64,000 bases of DNA from Polyangiaceae bacterium (GCA_019637265.1 JAHBVY010000007.1:124001-188000); one strand, 5' to 3'. Positions 1 to 9,933 are shown, counted from the first letter of the stretch. Translations and numbers: made by a program. The notes: a model not told the origin generated them from the sequence alone.

Positions 1-1130
1 CCCGCGCGCTCGAGCGCCGCTCGAAGCCAGCCCCCGAGCTCGGCGCCGAGCGTCGCCGAGCGCTCGATCAAGCGCTCGCGCCGCAGCACGTCCAGGGTGG
101 CGATGGCGGTCGCGCAGGCGAGCGGCGCGCCCGCGAAGGTGGCCGTGTGCACCACCTCCGTCGCTTGACGCCAAGCCGCCATCACCTCGCGGCGGCCCAC
201 GCAGGCGCTGATCGGCAGCCCTCCGCCGAGCCCCTTCCCCAGGCACACCAGATCCGGCGTCACCCCCTGCGCCTGACTCGAGAAGAGCTCCCCCGCGCGC
301 CCCAGCCCGGTCCAGATCTCGTCGGCGATGAGCAACGCACCTGACTTTTTAGTCAGCCCGGCCAGCTCCGTCAGGAACTCTGACGGTGGCACCAGCACCC
401 CGCCTCGCCCGAGGATCGGCTCTACGATCACGGCGCCCACGTCGCCCCGCATGAGCTCGAAGCGCGCCTGCTCCAGGCTCTGATCCATCGCCTCCACGTC
501 GCCTGGATAGGGAACGAAGCGCACGCTGGGGTTCAGCTGGGCCGCGAACGGCGCGCGGTAGCCGTCGCGGAGCGAGGTCACCGCGAGCGGGCCATACGAG
601 AGCCCGTGGTAGCCACCGCGGAAGGCGAGCACCCCCGGCTTGCCCGTCGCGAGCACCGCCGTCTTGAGCGCCGCGCTCACCGCGTCCGCGCCGCTCTGCC
701 CCAAGATCACCTGCGCGCCGGGCTCCGGGAACAGCCGCGTCAGGCGCTCGCACAGCGCCACCTTGGCCTCCGCGGGGTAGACATCGCCGAGCGCCTGCGT
801 CAGGCGCTCTGACTGGAGCGCCAACACCCGAGCGACGTGCGGGTGACGATGCCCGATCAGCTGCGCCCCGAAGCCCGCCGCGAGATCCACGTAGCGGTTG
901 CCGTCCACATCCAGCACGTTGGCGCCGAAGGCCGTGGAGTACACCACGCCGCTCCGCTGGCGCGGCCGCCGCAATTCGTCAGCCTCGATCACCTGCCCCA
1001 TCGGCGCCGCGAACTCGGCGTGACGGATCAGCCAAGTGCGGGACTGCGGCCCTGGGGGGCGCACCTGGATCACCGGTAAATCGCAGCCCGGGCGCGTCTC
1101 CGGGGGGAGCGGGATTTCGCTGAAGCTCAT
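1..1130 (-). CDS. Class III PLP aminotransferase (HemL-like), 3' end cut off
   Basis: About 376 codons are present; the C-terminus lies beyond the window start. Translation from ATG at 1130 gives a fold-type I PLP enzyme with the ADEIWTGLGRAG stretch (PLP-ring aspartate) and LGKGLGGGLP, whose lysine is the expected Schiff-base residue. GQSGADAVSAALK is the phosphate-binding segment. Related families are glutamate-1-semialdehyde aminomutase and acetylornithine, ornithine or 4-aminobutyrate transaminases, which interconvert amino and keto groups in the cytosol. The exact substrate cannot be read from this part. The N-terminus has no signal peptide. It is separated by 64 bases from the diguanylate cyclase gene upstream, so it could be cotranscribed with it. 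Confidence 0.85.
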   Translation of the reverse strand, partial: MSFSEIPLPPETRPGCDLPVIQVRPPGPQSRTWLIRHAEFAAPMGQVIEADELRRPRQRSGVVYSTAFGANVLDVDGNRYVDLAAGFGAQLIGHRHPHVARVLALQSERLTQALGDVYPAEAKVALCERLTRLFPEPGAQVILGQSGADAVSAALKTAVLATGKPGVLAFRGGYHGLSYGPLAVTSLRDGYRAPFAAQLNPSVRFVPYPGDVEAMDQSLEQARFELMRGDVGAVIVEPILGRGGVLVPPSEFLTELAGLTKKSGALLIADEIWTGLGRAGELFSSQAQGVTPDLVCLGKGLGGGLPISACVGRREVMAAWRQATEVVHTATFAGAPLACATAIATLDVLRRERLIERSATLGAELGGWLRAALERA

Positions 1131-1194
1131 GGTGGCGTAGCTCAGTCAGGGGCGCGCTCGCGCTGGGAGCAGGCCCCGCCTGCGACACGAAGCG

Positions 1195-2097
1195 CTAGAA
1201 GCAGACGCGATTTCGCCCGCCGTTCTTCGCTTCGTACAGCTTCCCGTCGGCGCGCGCCACCAGCTCCGCCGCGCCCTGATCACCCTCGGCCAGCTCCGCG
1301 CAACCGATGCTGACGGTGAGCGGGATTTGCTCGCCTTGAAACGCGAAGCGGTGCTCCGCGACCAGCACGCGGATGTCCTTCATCAGCGTCACGGCGGCGG
1401 CCAGCGCCGTCTCCGGCATGACGATGGCGAACTCCTCACCACCGTAGCGCGCGAAGATGTCCTCACCGCGGATGCGGCTCTGCACCACCCGCGCGAGCTC
1501 ACGCAGCACGTGATCCCCCGCCAGGTGACCGAACTGATCGTTGATGCGCTTGAAGTAGTCGATGTCGAACATCGCGAGCGCCAGCGGCCGATGGTGCCGC
1601 CGCGCGCGCATCAGCTCACGCTCGAGCGCTTCGTCCAGGTACCGCTTGTTGTGGATCTGCGTCAGACCATCCACGATGGTCATCCGGTAGATCTCCTCGT
1701 GGTACTTGGACTCGGCGTCGGCGCCGCTCAGGTACTTGAAGATGGTCGGCCCCACCTTGATCCGGTCGTTGTTGTCGAGCGCCGTCTCGACCAAGGCCCT
1801 CACCTGCCGCTCGTTCAGGTAGGTGCCGTTGGTGGAGTTGTTGTCCAGCATCACCCAGCGCCCCGCGCGCCGCAGGAACTTGACGTGCTCCCGCGACACC
1901 GAGTCACCCTCCAGCACGATCTCACACTCCGCCTTGCGCCCGACCACCGTCGGGTTGTCCTCCAGCACGAAGCGCTTGCCGAGCAGCATCGGCTCCTTGG
2001 TGTAGATCACCACCAGGCAGTCATTGCCTCCCCCAAGGGGCTCCGCCTTGGTCTGGTCCGGATGGACGACGCGGGTCTCTTCCTCTTTGTCAGTCAC
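1195..2097 (-). CDS. FHA domain-diguanylate cyclase (GGDEF)
   Basis: A 300-residue cytosolic signalling protein. An FHA phosphothreonine-binding domain spans about residues 35-125, with VGRKAECEI, the conserved SREHVKF and NNSTNGTYLN motifs. A GGDEF domain fills about residues 135-300; its active-site motif reads GGEEF, so it should make cyclic di-GMP from two GTP. An RGED (RxxD) product-inhibition site lies exactly five residues before GGEEF, so feedback inhibition is expected. The FHA half suggests activity or localisation is set by a Thr-phosphorylated partner, and two Ser/Thr-kinase-containing genes lie further along this window. Start is ATG at 2097. Confidence 0.93.
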   Translation of the reverse strand: MTDKEEETRVVHPDQTKAEPLGGGNDCLVVIYTKEPMLLGKRFVLEDNPTVVGRKAECEIVLEGDSVSREHVKFLRRAGRWVMLDNNSTNGTYLNERQVRALVETALDNNDRIKVGPTIFKYLSGADAESKYHEEIYRMTIVDGLTQIHNKRYLDEALERELMRARRHHRPLALAMFDIDYFKRINDQFGHLAGDHVLRELARVVQSRIRGEDIFARYGGEEFAIVMPETALAAAVTLMKDIRVLVAEHRFAFQGEQIPLTVSIGCAELAEGDQGAAELVARADGKLYEAKNGGRNRVCF

Positions 2098-2314
2098 AGT
2101 TCGCTCGAGCGCATGAGACCGTGGTGAACCTAGAGCTTAGCTGAGCCTCGGCCCACCGAACAGGGGCGAAAGGCCTGCCACCATCGGCGCCTCATCTGCT
2201 CCTGCTGATGTGCCCGCTGCGATAGCGCCACCTGCGATCAGCCCGAGGCTGGCGGCTGCAGCCTCCACTAGCCGCAGCTCCAGCCTCTCCACCAGCTCTC
2301 CACCCTGCTGCAGC

Positions 2315-4477
2315 TCAGCCTGGGTGCTCTGGCTGCTTGGAGGCTTTGGGCTCGGAGGCTTTGGGCTCGGCGCTTCCGCCCGCTCCATCTGGCCGCTCTT
2401 CCTCGAACGCCAAGGGAACCGGGATCCCCACCAGCTGCATCAGCCGCAACGCGTTGCCCGAGCGCACGGGACCCGGCCTGACCAAGTAATCGAACGTCAT
2501 CCGGCCGGCCGCCACGTCTTCCCGCAGGTGCACCTGCGTCACGCAATCCATCAGCGCTGGCGGGAGCTCACACAGCGCCATGTCGTGGGTCGACACCGCG
2601 CCCACCGCCCCACGCCGGAGCAGCTCCGCCAGCACCCAGCGCGCCCCCACCTGGCGCTCGCGGCTGTTCGTGCCATGCAAAATCTCGTCGAGCAGGAACA
2701 GCACGGTCCGCGCTCCCTCGCTTCGAGGGCAGGGCGCTGGGTGGGCCATCCCTCGCGCCACGTCACTCGACGACGTACCGGAGGCCTCCTGCACCGGACT
2801 GTCGCTCAGCGACTTTTCTTGGGGGGGCAGGGGGTTTGGCATCTCGCCACGGCTGACGGAGTGCGCCGAGTCCATCGCCGAGGCATCGGGCGAGGCGGCG
2901 TCGAGCACCGCCTTGAGCTTGCTCACCTCGGCGTAGAAGTGACTCACGCCGCCGCCGAGCGAGTCACTCACGCGGATGCTGGTGCGGAGCGTGAGCGGCC
3001 AGAGCCGGAGCGCCGCCGCGCACACCGGGCCCCCCGCCTGCGCCAGCACCACCGAGAGCCCCACCGAGCGCATCAAGGTGCTCTTACCTGACATATTGGA
3101 GCCCGTGATGAGCAGCGCGGTGCCCGGCGCGTGGAGCGTGACGTCATTCGTCACCCGCTTGTCCGGATCGATCAGCGGGTGGCCCAGCTGGGTGGCGGCG
3201 TACACTGGCGGCTCCGCGCCGGCGTCCATCAAGTCAGGCCAGGCGACGTGTGGCTCGTCCACCGCGAAGGTGGCTAGAGACGACAGCGCCTCGAGCTCAC
3301 CCAGCGCCTCGAACCAGCCGCGCGCCGCCTTCCCCACGCGGCGCTGCCACGCCTCGAGCCGCAGCACGCAGTGCAGGTCCCACTGGAGCACGATGTTCGC
3401 CACGGGGTGCACCAGGCCGTTGTGCTTCAAATCGAACCACCCCACCCCGCGCTGAAACTCGCGCATCGCCGCCGAGGGCCGCAGCGCGCCTTCGAGCGCG
3501 CGCCCCTCCTCCAGGTTCAGCCCCTGCGACTTCAAGCGCCGGAGCAGGCGCGCCTCGATCGGCAGCTCCTCCATCAGCTTGAGCATCGGCGCGTAATGCA
3601 GGAAAGCACCCTCGGTGGTGGACACCGCCGCGAACACCCGCCCCGCCTCATTCGCGCTCGCCCAAGTGAAGAAGAAGCTCACGACCAGCGGCGGCGCCGC
3701 CAGCCAGCCCGGCGCGTCTGCCAGCCACACCGCGCCGAGCACCGCGAGGTTGAGCACCGGGAGCAGCCACCCGAGCAGCTTGAGCCACGGCCGCCCGCTC
3801 AGCACTGGGGGCGACTCCGCCCAGCGCAGCAGCGGCTCCGGATCTGGCGGTAAGCTTGGCTGACTCTTTGCCTTGCGAGCGCCGCGCCCCGCGTCGGGCG
3901 TGAGCGCCAACGCCAGCGCCTCGAGCTCTTGGCGCTTCGCGCCCTCATTCGCGAGCGCGCGAGCCGCTTCTTGGCGCTCACGGACGGTGGCGAGCGGCGC
4001 TGGCTCCGTGAAGAGGCGCAGGAGCGCTCGCTGGCCATAGCGCGTGTGCGCGACGTTCAGGCGCTGAAACAGCGAGCCCTGGCCCACCAGGTCGAGATCG
4101 TCGAGATAAGGGCAGCTCGACTCACTACGTAGCTCGGCGCCGTCTTCGTTGAAGGCGCGCCACAGACCGCGACAGCGATCCGCGCCGCGCTGGTTCACCA
4201 CCATGAACCGCGTCGCCTCGTCGCGCGCGCGGAGCACCCGGCCATGCCACACCACCAAGACGATGAACGCCACGAGCCCGACCAGCGACAGCGCGAGCGC
4301 CAGGCCGCTCCTGCCCACCACGCCGATGCCGCCGCTGACGACGAACACCGCGAAGCTGAGGCCCCGCAGGTTCGACACCAAGGTCGAGCGCGACTCCAAG
4401 CGCTCCACCTGGGCGCTGAGCTCCCGCGCTCGCCCCGCGTACTCGAGCGCGCGCGCCTCTGATGCCTCGCTAGTCAC
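2315..4477 (-). CDS. Membrane-anchored MutS-family ATPase with an in-frame insertion
   Basis: 720 residues from a GTG start that follows the cheB stop after one base, so the two are translationally linked. Hydrophobic segments occur near residues 40-80 and again around 225-265, then a MutS core: Walker A GSNMSGKST near residue 457, Walker B LFLLDEI near 593, then HGTNSRER and STHDMAL. The mismatch-recognition N-domain of canonical MutS is absent, so this is a MutS-related protein of unknown DNA role rather than MutS itself. About 60 low-complexity residues (523-587) are inserted between the ATPase core and Walker B, and this insert contains a copy of the dispersed TGCCAAACCCCC repeat. The C-terminus ends in a short Lys-Ala-Ser-Glu-Pro repeat. 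Confidence 0.85.
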   Translation of the reverse strand: MTSEASEARALEYAGRARELSAQVERLESRSTLVSNLRGLSFAVFVVSGGIGVVGRSGLALALSLVGLVAFIVLVVWHGRVLRARDEATRFMVVNQRGADRCRGLWRAFNEDGAELRSESSCPYLDDLDLVGQGSLFQRLNVAHTRYGQRALLRLFTEPAPLATVRERQEAARALANEGAKRQELEALALALTPDAGRGARKAKSQPSLPPDPEPLLRWAESPPVLSGRPWLKLLGWLLPVLNLAVLGAVWLADAPGWLAAPPLVVSFFFTWASANEAGRVFAAVSTTEGAFLHYAPMLKLMEELPIEARLLRRLKSQGLNLEEGRALEGALRPSAAMREFQRGVGWFDLKHNGLVHPVANIVLQWDLHCVLRLEAWQRRVGKAARGWFEALGELEALSSLATFAVDEPHVAWPDLMDAGAEPPVYAATQLGHPLIDPDKRVTNDVTLHAPGTALLITGSNMSGKSTLMRSVGLSVVLAQAGGPVCAAALRLWPLTLRTSIRVSDSLGGGVSHFYAEVSKLKAVLDAASPDASAMDSAHSVSRGEMPNPLPPQEKSLSDSPVQEASGTSSSDVARGMAHPAPCPRSEGARTVLFLLDEILHGTNSRERQVGARWVLAELLRRGAVGAVSTHDMALCELPPALMDCVTQVHLREDVAAGRMTFDYLVRPGPVRSGNALRLMQLVGIPVPLAFEEERPDGAGGSAEPKASEPKASKQPEHPG

Positions 4478-4478
4478 G

Positions 4479-5690
4479 TCAGGAAACTAGTCGACAAATC
4501 GCCGCGGCGACACGCTCTAGATCCACCACCTCGTCCACCACCCCGAGCTCCACCGCAGCCCGCGGCATCCCATACACGACGGAGCTGGCCTCGCTCTGCG
4601 CGAGCGAGCGCCCCCCGGCCGCCTTGACGGCCGCCAGTCCGAGCGCGCCGTCGCGCCCCATCCCGGTGAGCACCACCCCGATCGCGCGCGGGCCGTACAC
4701 CGCCGCGACCGACCGCAGGGTGACGTCCGCCGCCGGGCGCACCCCGTGGATCGGCGGCGACAGGGTGAGGCGCACCAGCCCGCCGCGCTCCACTTGGAGG
4801 TGCGAGTCACCCGCCGCCACCAGACAGACCCCCTCCCGCAGCTGCTCCCCGCCTTGAGCTTCTCGTACGGAAAAAGGAGCGGCGCGCGAGAGCTGGTCCG
4901 CGAGGGCGCGGGTGAAGCCGCCCGCCATGTGCTGCACCACCAGCAGCGCCGAGCGCGTGAGGTCGAGCGCGGGCACCACCTGAGCGAGCGCCGCCGGCCC
5001 ACCGGTGGAGCTGGCGATCACGATCACGCGCAGGCCGCTCGGAAGCGGTGAGGCCGACGGCGACGAAGGTCGCCCAGCGGCTGAAGCACGCTCAACTGAC
5101 GAGCGCTCGCCGAACGCCGACGCGCGCTCCCCAGCAGCGAAACGACGCTCACCCGACGCATGCCCAATAGCGCTCGAAGGCCGCTCTCCAGCGCCAGAAG
5201 CTCGCTCGGCTGACGGATGCTCTCCAGGCGTCGTGGAGCGCTCCCCAGCGCCATCCAACCGCTCGACGCCGCGCTGAATCGCCGCGCGGTTCGCGCGCGC
5301 GGCCGCGTACAGCTTGCTGAGCAGCTCCTCGCGGATCTGCCCGATGTGGGCGCTCACCTCACCCCCCGGCTTGGGCACATAGTCCACCGCGCCGGCGCGC
5401 AGCGCCGCGAGCGTCTCGGTGGCGCCCTCTCGGGTGTGCGCGCTGAGCATCACGACGCCCACGCCGCGCTCGCGCACGATCTGGCGCGTGGCCTCGGCGC
5501 CGTTCAGCTTCGGCATGTTGAAGTCCATGCTGATCACGTCGGGGCGCAAGCTGCGCGCGAGCGCCACCGCCTCCTCCCCGTCGCGCGCCTGACCGACCAC
5601 CTCGAAGCGCTCATCGGCTTCCACGAGGCGCGCGACGGCGCTGCGCATGAAGGCCGAGTCATCGACCACCAGCGCGCGCAGGCGCCTCAC
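4479..5690 (-). CDS. cheB: Chemotaxis response regulator protein-glutamate methylesterase CheB
   Basis: 403 residues. The receiver domain (about 1-125) has the phospho-acceptor aspartate in SMDFNMPKLNG. The methylesterase domain (about 215-403) carries the Ser (ASSTGGP), His (VQHMAGG) and Asp (TGMGRDG) catalytic elements. It removes methyl groups from, or deamidates, chemoreceptor glutamates. The linker at about 140-215 is unusually long and repetitive, made of variants of GERxSA, encoded by a degenerate DNA repeat. No cheA, cheR or receptor gene is adjacent, so this is an orphan copy. GTG start overlaps the upstream gene stop (GTGA), and the mutS-like gene follows at once. Confidence 0.95.
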   Translation of the reverse strand: MRRLRALVVDDSAFMRSAVARLVEADERFEVVGQARDGEEAVALARSLRPDVISMDFNMPKLNGAEATRQIVRERGVGVVMLSAHTREGATETLAALRAGAVDYVPKPGGEVSAHIGQIREELLSKLYAAARANRAAIQRGVERLDGAGERSTTPGEHPSAERASGAGERPSSAIGHASGERRFAAGERASAFGERSSVERASAAGRPSSPSASPLPSGLRVIVIASSTGGPAALAQVVPALDLTRSALLVVQHMAGGFTRALADQLSRAAPFSVREAQGGEQLREGVCLVAAGDSHLQVERGGLVRLTLSPPIHGVRPAADVTLRSVAAVYGPRAIGVVLTGMGRDGALGLAAVKAAGGRSLAQSEASSVVYGMPRAAVELGVVDEVVDLERVAAAICRLVS

Positions 5691-6379
5691 GGCTGCTTCC
5701 GCGCGGGCGCCTTGGCGGGGGCGGGGCGAAACTCGAGGATGAGGTTGGCGCCGGTGACCGGCACCGAGGGCAGGCCCACCAGTCGTCGATCGATGACGTC
5801 GGCCACGCAGCGCCCCGCCGCCAAGCTCAGGCCTTGGTGGCGCTTCACCTCCACCCCCTCCGCGCGCCCCCGCTCGCGCACCAAGAACCTCAAGTCGAGC
5901 TCACCCACCTCACGCGTGAGCCCCCCGTTCGTCTCCACGCAGGCGTTGAGCCGCTGCGACACCGTGGACAGGCGCTTCACGGCCTCCGGCAGCTTCCCCT
6001 CGTCCACCTTCAGCTCACGGAACGTCACGCTGACGGGCACCGACTTGGGCGCCTCTTTCGGAGCGTCCTTGGGCGCCTCTTTCGGAGCCTCCTTCGCGGC
6101 GTCTTTGCCATCGGGAGCCTCTTTCCCCGCGGAGCCGCACTTCGCGGCCTCGTCACGCGCCTTCTTGCGCGCCGCGGCGGCCGCCAGCACCTCCTTCGAC
6201 TCCGCCTGGGTCATGCAGCGCACCAGCATGCCCTTACCGTCAGCCACCCTGCCCCAAGCGCAAGCCGGGTCGTAAGGGTAGCGGCTCTCCCGCGACGCGT
6301 CCGCGCGCGCCCCCGCCGCGATCAAGAGCGCCGTCCCCCCCGCGGCGCCCACCGCCGCGATCCAACTCCGACTCACCAT
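5687..6379 (-). CDS. Exported AgmX/TonB-C-like protein
   Basis: 230 residues. The N-terminus has a signal-like hydrophobic stretch, then a Cys-containing segment, a KEAPKDAP-type Ala/Lys/Pro-rich repeat (about 95-125), and a C-terminal domain with a single conserved Cys in RLNACVETNGG followed by strands ending VTGANLILEFRP. That layout resembles C-terminal domains of AgmX/TonB-like proteins common in Myxococcota; this is a resemblance, not a firm family call. The protein at 43542-44402 has a similar arrangement. The proline-rich part could span the periplasm. It is first in an operon with cheB, overlapping it by four bases. Confidence 0.7.
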   Translation of the reverse strand: MVSRSWIAAVGAAGGTALLIAAGARADASRESRYPYDPACAWGRVADGKGMLVRCMTQAESKEVLAAAAARKKARDEAAKCGSAGKEAPDGKDAAKEAPKEAPKDAPKEAPKSVPVSVTFRELKVDEGKLPEAVKRLSTVSQRLNACVETNGGLTREVGELDLRFLVRERGRAEGVEVKRHQGLSLAAGRCVADVIDRRLVGLPSVPVTGANLILEFRPAPAKAPARKQP

Positions 6380-6449
6380 GCGGCCCCTGCCTTAGCAGCC
6401 TCAGGAGGGCGACGCATGCACCACCCTCCCAGAGCGCGCCACGCCACGT

Positions 6450-7199
6450 TCAGGACGCCGCGGCCCCGCAGTTCGGGCACGCGTGACTCTGAATGAGCAG
6501 GAAGAGCGAAGCGCAGTAGCGGCAGGTGTGGCGACCCAAGGCCTGCTCGTCCACCTGAGCCCCCTGCGCTGGGAGCTTACTCACGTCCACCTGACTGAGG
6601 CCCCACGCGATCTGCCCGAGCAGCCACGCGCCGCGCCCCACGGTGTTCAAAGGGTCAGGCATGATGTGCACCTCGTCGGTGAAGCCGAGGAGCAGCCCCC
6701 CGCCCGCGTAGACATACAACCGTGGGATCCGATCGCCGATGATGTAGGTCGCCATCGTCTCGCGCACCGCCGACGGGAGCAGCTCGTAGGCGGCCAGATC
6801 TCGACCGTCTTCGTTCAGATCGATCTCCACGTAGTAGCCCTTGCCGAGGAACACCTTCTCCTCATCGGCGTCGCCCCAGGCGCTCGCGGCCTCCCCCGTG
6901 AACTGCCCCACCGGGGGCACCGCGTCCATATCCCAGTGGAAATAGAGCGTGTGCCCCGAGGGGTTCGTCGCTTGCATCTCCCACTCCAAGCTGAAGAAGC
7001 TCACGTCGAGCTTCGCGCGCGCCGGGTGGCCGTGCCAGCTCCCGCGGAGCTCCGCCTCCCCATCCGTGCGGCGCTGCACCACCTGGTGCCCCTGGAGGAA
7101 CGCCTGCCCTACCGCCTCCAAGAACTGCACCGCGATGGCCCACTTGCTCGCGTCGTCCCCGCTCTCCTCCGCCTTCGCTAGCGCCCGATGCCAATCCAT
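6450..7199 (-). CDS. Uncharacterised protein with C-terminal zinc ribbon
   Basis: 249 residues from ATG at 7199, chosen because GGGAGAG lies just upstream; longer in-frame starts lack such a site. The body is mixed alpha/beta and not recognised. The C-terminus has two CxxC knuckles, CRYC and CPNC, separated by about 13 residues, a likely zinc ribbon. No signal peptide or membrane helix is seen, so it is probably cytosolic. It stands alone: 70 bases precede the exported-protein operon, and a 623-base gap lies upstream. Confidence 0.75.
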   Translation of the reverse strand: MDWHRALAKAEESGDDASKWAIAVQFLEAVGQAFLQGHQVVQRRTDGEAELRGSWHGHPARAKLDVSFFSLEWEMQATNPSGHTLYFHWDMDAVPPVGQFTGEAASAWGDADEEKVFLGKGYYVEIDLNEDGRDLAAYELLPSAVRETMATYIIGDRIPRLYVYAGGGLLLGFTDEVHIMPDPLNTVGRGAWLLGQIAWGLSQVDVSKLPAQGAQVDEQALGRHTCRYCASLFLLIQSHACPNCGAAAS

Positions 7200-7822
7200 C
7201 GATCTCTCCCTTGCATCACGCAGAGCCACCCCCATGGCCCTGCGACTCCAAACGCACGCGGCTCGCCCAACGCAGCCAACCACCGCCCTACTACGGTGAT
7301 CCAAAGACGACCACCTCTCCTCGCCGTGCGCTGCCGAGACGATGCGACGCCGCGCCCATGAGATGGAAAGCGCGTGCGCGCCTTGGCTTCAGGCGGAAGG
7401 GCGCGGCGCGGGGTGCGCTGGTGCGGCGCTCCACGCCGCCGGGCGCTGGGTTCTGCCGCGCAGCGCCGCTCGGCGTGACCCAACCCCCTGCTCCCCCACC
7501 TGCTGACGCGCCGACGTACCCGGGAGCCGTGGGGCGGGTGGGGTCTCCGTGGGTCCTCACCTGTGATCTGCATTATATTGCAGGTTGAGCCCTCGAAGGG
7601 CGCTCGGGCCTTCGACGCGCTGCGTTTCTGCCACTGCAATCGCGCACGTGTTCTGCTAGAGCGGGGCGCCCTTGGCGGGGCCCATGCGTGTGGGCTCCTT
7701 GGCAGGGCTCGCTGCTCGGTTCGGGCTCGCGCTCGCTCGGGCTCCCCGCTCGGTTGGGCAGCGCCGAGGCTGGGGCTCAGGAACAGGTGGCGTCGCCGCC
7801 CACTAGACTCGAAGGAATCGCC
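7200..7822. other. Long intergenic region before the pyrophosphatase gene
   Basis: No convincing gene was found; open frames here lack coding character. It separates two divergent genes and should hold both promoters. A near-palindrome CTGCATTATATTGCAG at 7569-7584 contains a TATATT that could be a -10 box reading towards hppA. A stem TCGAAGG/CCTTCGA follows at 7593-7615. No known riboswitch was recognised. Confidence 0.4.
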
Positions 7823-9880
7823 TTGAATCACCTCTCAGAGTACGCCCTTGGCACCGGCGCCGTGGCGCTCGTCGTCGCAGTCTTGCTGTATTTCCGCGTC
7901 AAGAGCCTCCCCGAGGGCAACGCGAAGATGGCGCGCATCTCGCGCTTGGTTCGCGACGGGGCGATGGCGTTCTTGATGCGCGAGTACAAGGTGCTCGCGC
8001 TGTACGCGCTGGTGGTGTTCGGCCTGCTCGCGTGGAAGCTCGGGCTGCTCGCTGGGCTCGCCTTCCTCGCGGGTGCGTTCCTCTCCTTGCTCGCCGGCTT
8101 CTTCGGCATGAAGGCGGCCACCTACGCCAACGTGAGGACCGCGGAGGCCGCTCGCGCCTCTGGTAAGCCAGCCGCCCTACTCACCGCGCTGGACGGCGGC
8201 GCCGTGATGGGGCTGTGCGTCGCCGGCCTCGCGTTGATCGGCATGGGCGCCATCTTCTACCAGTACCGGAGCGCCCCGGAGTTCGCGACCGTGCTCCACT
8301 CGTTCGCGGTGGGCGCCTCCTCCATCGCGCTCTTCGCGCGTATCGGCGGCGGCATCTACACCAAGGCGGCGGACGTCGGCGCGGACATCGTCGGCAAGGT
8401 GGAGGCGAACATCCCGGAGGACGACCCGCGTAACCCCGGGGTCATCGCCGACAACGTGGGCGACAACGTGGGCGACATCGCCGGCATGGGCGCTGACATC
8501 TACGAGAGCTACGTCGCCGCCATCGTCGCGACCATGGCGCTCGCGCTCACGGCGCCCATCGCGGTGCTCCAGCCGCTGGCGCCGAACGTCACCTCGGAGG
8601 CCGAGCTCCGTAGCCTCGCGGTGGCGCTACCGATGATGCTCGCCACCCTCGGCCTCGCGGTGTCCATCGTCGGCATCTTCATCACCCGCGCCATGAAGTC
8701 GATGGCGCCCGCCACCGTGCTGCGCCTCGCGCTCATCTTGCCGCCATTCTTGGTGGTGGGCGTCGCGTTCGTGGTGCTGCCGATGGTGCAGATCAGCAAC
8801 AACGCCATCATCACCTTGGCCGCCGGCGCCGCGGGCGGCGCGGTGGTCGGCTTGATCACTGACTATTACACCTCCATGGGCCCGGTGAAGCGCGTGGCCC
8901 AGGCCTCGCTCACCGGACCGGGCACCAACGTCATCAGCGGCCTCGCGGTGGGCCTCGAGAGCTGCGCCATCCCGCTGCTCACGCTGTGCGTGGTGGGCGC
9001 GGTCTCGAACCACTACCTGGGCCTCTACGGCATCGCGCTGTCGGCGGTGGGCATGCTCGCGGGCACCGCGATCGTGATGACGGTGGACGCTTACGGCCCC
9101 ATCGCCGACAACGCCGGCGGCATCTCGGAGATGAGCGGCCTCGGTGAGAGCGTGCGCAACATCACGGATGAGCTCGACGCGGTGGGCAACACCACCGCGG
9201 CGGTGGGCAAGGGCTTCGCCATCGGCTCGGCGGTGCTCACCGTGGTGGCGCTGTTCGCGGCCTTCAACATGGAGGTCAACGCGGTGCGCGCGAAGAGCGG
9301 CGGGGCGGCGCTCGTGCTCGAGCTGACCGACGCCAAGATCCTGATGGGGATTTTGTTCGGCGCCATCCTGCCTTGCCTGGTCGGCGCCACCACCATGACC
9401 GCCGTCGGTCGCGCCGCGGGTGCCATCGTCGAGGAGATCCGGCGTCAGTTCCGCGAGATCCCGGGGCTGCTCGAGGGCAAGGAGGGGGTGGACCCCGAGC
9501 CGCGCGCCATCGTGGACTTGGCCACCGCCGCGGCCATCCGCGAGATGCTGTTGCCCGGCGCCATCGCCATCGCGGCGCCCGTCGTCATCGGCTTCTTGTT
9601 CGGCCCCGAGACGCTCGCTGGCGCGCTCGCTGGCGCGCTCGCGGTGGGCGCCACGCTGTCGCTCTTGATGGCCAACGGCGGCGGCGCCTGGGACAACGCG
9701 AAGAAGCTGATCGAGAAGGGCGGCCTCGAGGGCCATAAGAAGGGCTCCGACGCTCACAAGGCCGCCGTGGTGGGCGACACCGTCGGCGACCCCTTCAAGG
9801 ACACCTCGGGTCCCGGCATCTCGATCCTGATCAAGGTGATGAGCGTCGTCTCGCTGCTCATCGCCCCACTCATCGCCTGA
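7823..9880 (+). CDS. hppA: Membrane-bound ion-pumping pyrophosphatase, K+-dependent type
   Basis: 685 residues with about 15-16 membrane helices. It hydrolyses PPi and pumps H+ or Na+ across the inner membrane. Family signatures are present: [11 protein letters not shown] with the DDPRNP and DNVGDNVGD metal-binding loop, and near the C-terminus [14 protein letters not shown]. The cation-determining motif reads [10 protein letters not shown]: alanine where K+-independent enzymes have lysine, and glycine four residues before the last glycine. This points to the K+-dependent subfamily, which includes Na+ pumps. Start is TTG at 7823 with GAAGGAA upstream; upstream codons in frame do not resemble the family. 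A perfect 10-bp stem-loop follows the stop. Confidence 0.97.
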   Translation: MNHLSEYALGTGAVALVVAVLLYFRVKSLPEGNAKMARISRLVRDGAMAFLMREYKVLALYALVVFGLLAWKLGLLAGLAFLAGAFLSLLAGFFGMKAATYANVRTAEAARASGKPAALLTALDGGAVMGLCVAGLALIGMGAIFYQYRSAPEFATVLHSFAVGASSIALFARIGGGIYTKAADVGADIVGKVEANIPEDDPRNPGVIADNVGDNVGDIAGMGADIYESYVAAIVATMALALTAPIAVLQPLAPNVTSEAELRSLAVALPMMLATLGLAVSIVGIFITRAMKSMAPATVLRLALILPPFLVVGVAFVVLPMVQISNNAIITLAAGAAGGAVVGLITDYYTSMGPVKRVAQASLTGPGTNVISGLAVGLESCAIPLLTLCVVGAVSNHYLGLYGIALSAVGMLAGTAIVMTVDAYGPIADNAGGISEMSGLGESVRNITDELDAVGNTTAAVGKGFAIGSAVLTVVALFAAFNMEVNAVRAKSGGAALVLELTDAKILMGILFGAILPCLVGATTMTAVGRAAGAIVEEIRRQFREIPGLLEGKEGVDPEPRAIVDLATAAAIREMLLPGAIAIAAPVVIGFLFGPETLAGALAGALAVGATLSLLMANGGGAWDNAKKLIEKGGLEGHKKGSDAHKAAVVGDTVGDPFKDTSGPGISILIKVMSVVSLLIAPLIA

Positions 9881-9889
9881 GCATCCAAA

Positions 9890-9916
9890 GCACGCGCCTA
9901 ACCTCAAGGCGCGTGC
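9890..9916 (+). terminator. Stem-loop after hppA
   Basis: GCACGCGCCT and AGGCGCGTGC form a perfect 10-bp stem with a 7-base loop, 9 bases after the hppA stop. No T-run follows, so it may end or stabilise the transcript rather than be a classic intrinsic terminator. Confidence 0.55.
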
Positions 9917-9933
9917 AGCAGAGAGGCGCCGAC

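Noticed and set aside
7293..7560. Small gene in the hppA leader
   Set aside because: Open frames on both strands have no ribosome site or sensible composition.
8627..9907. 426-codon open frame on the minus strand
   Set aside because: Antisense to hppA; no domain, Asp/His/Arg-rich shadow.
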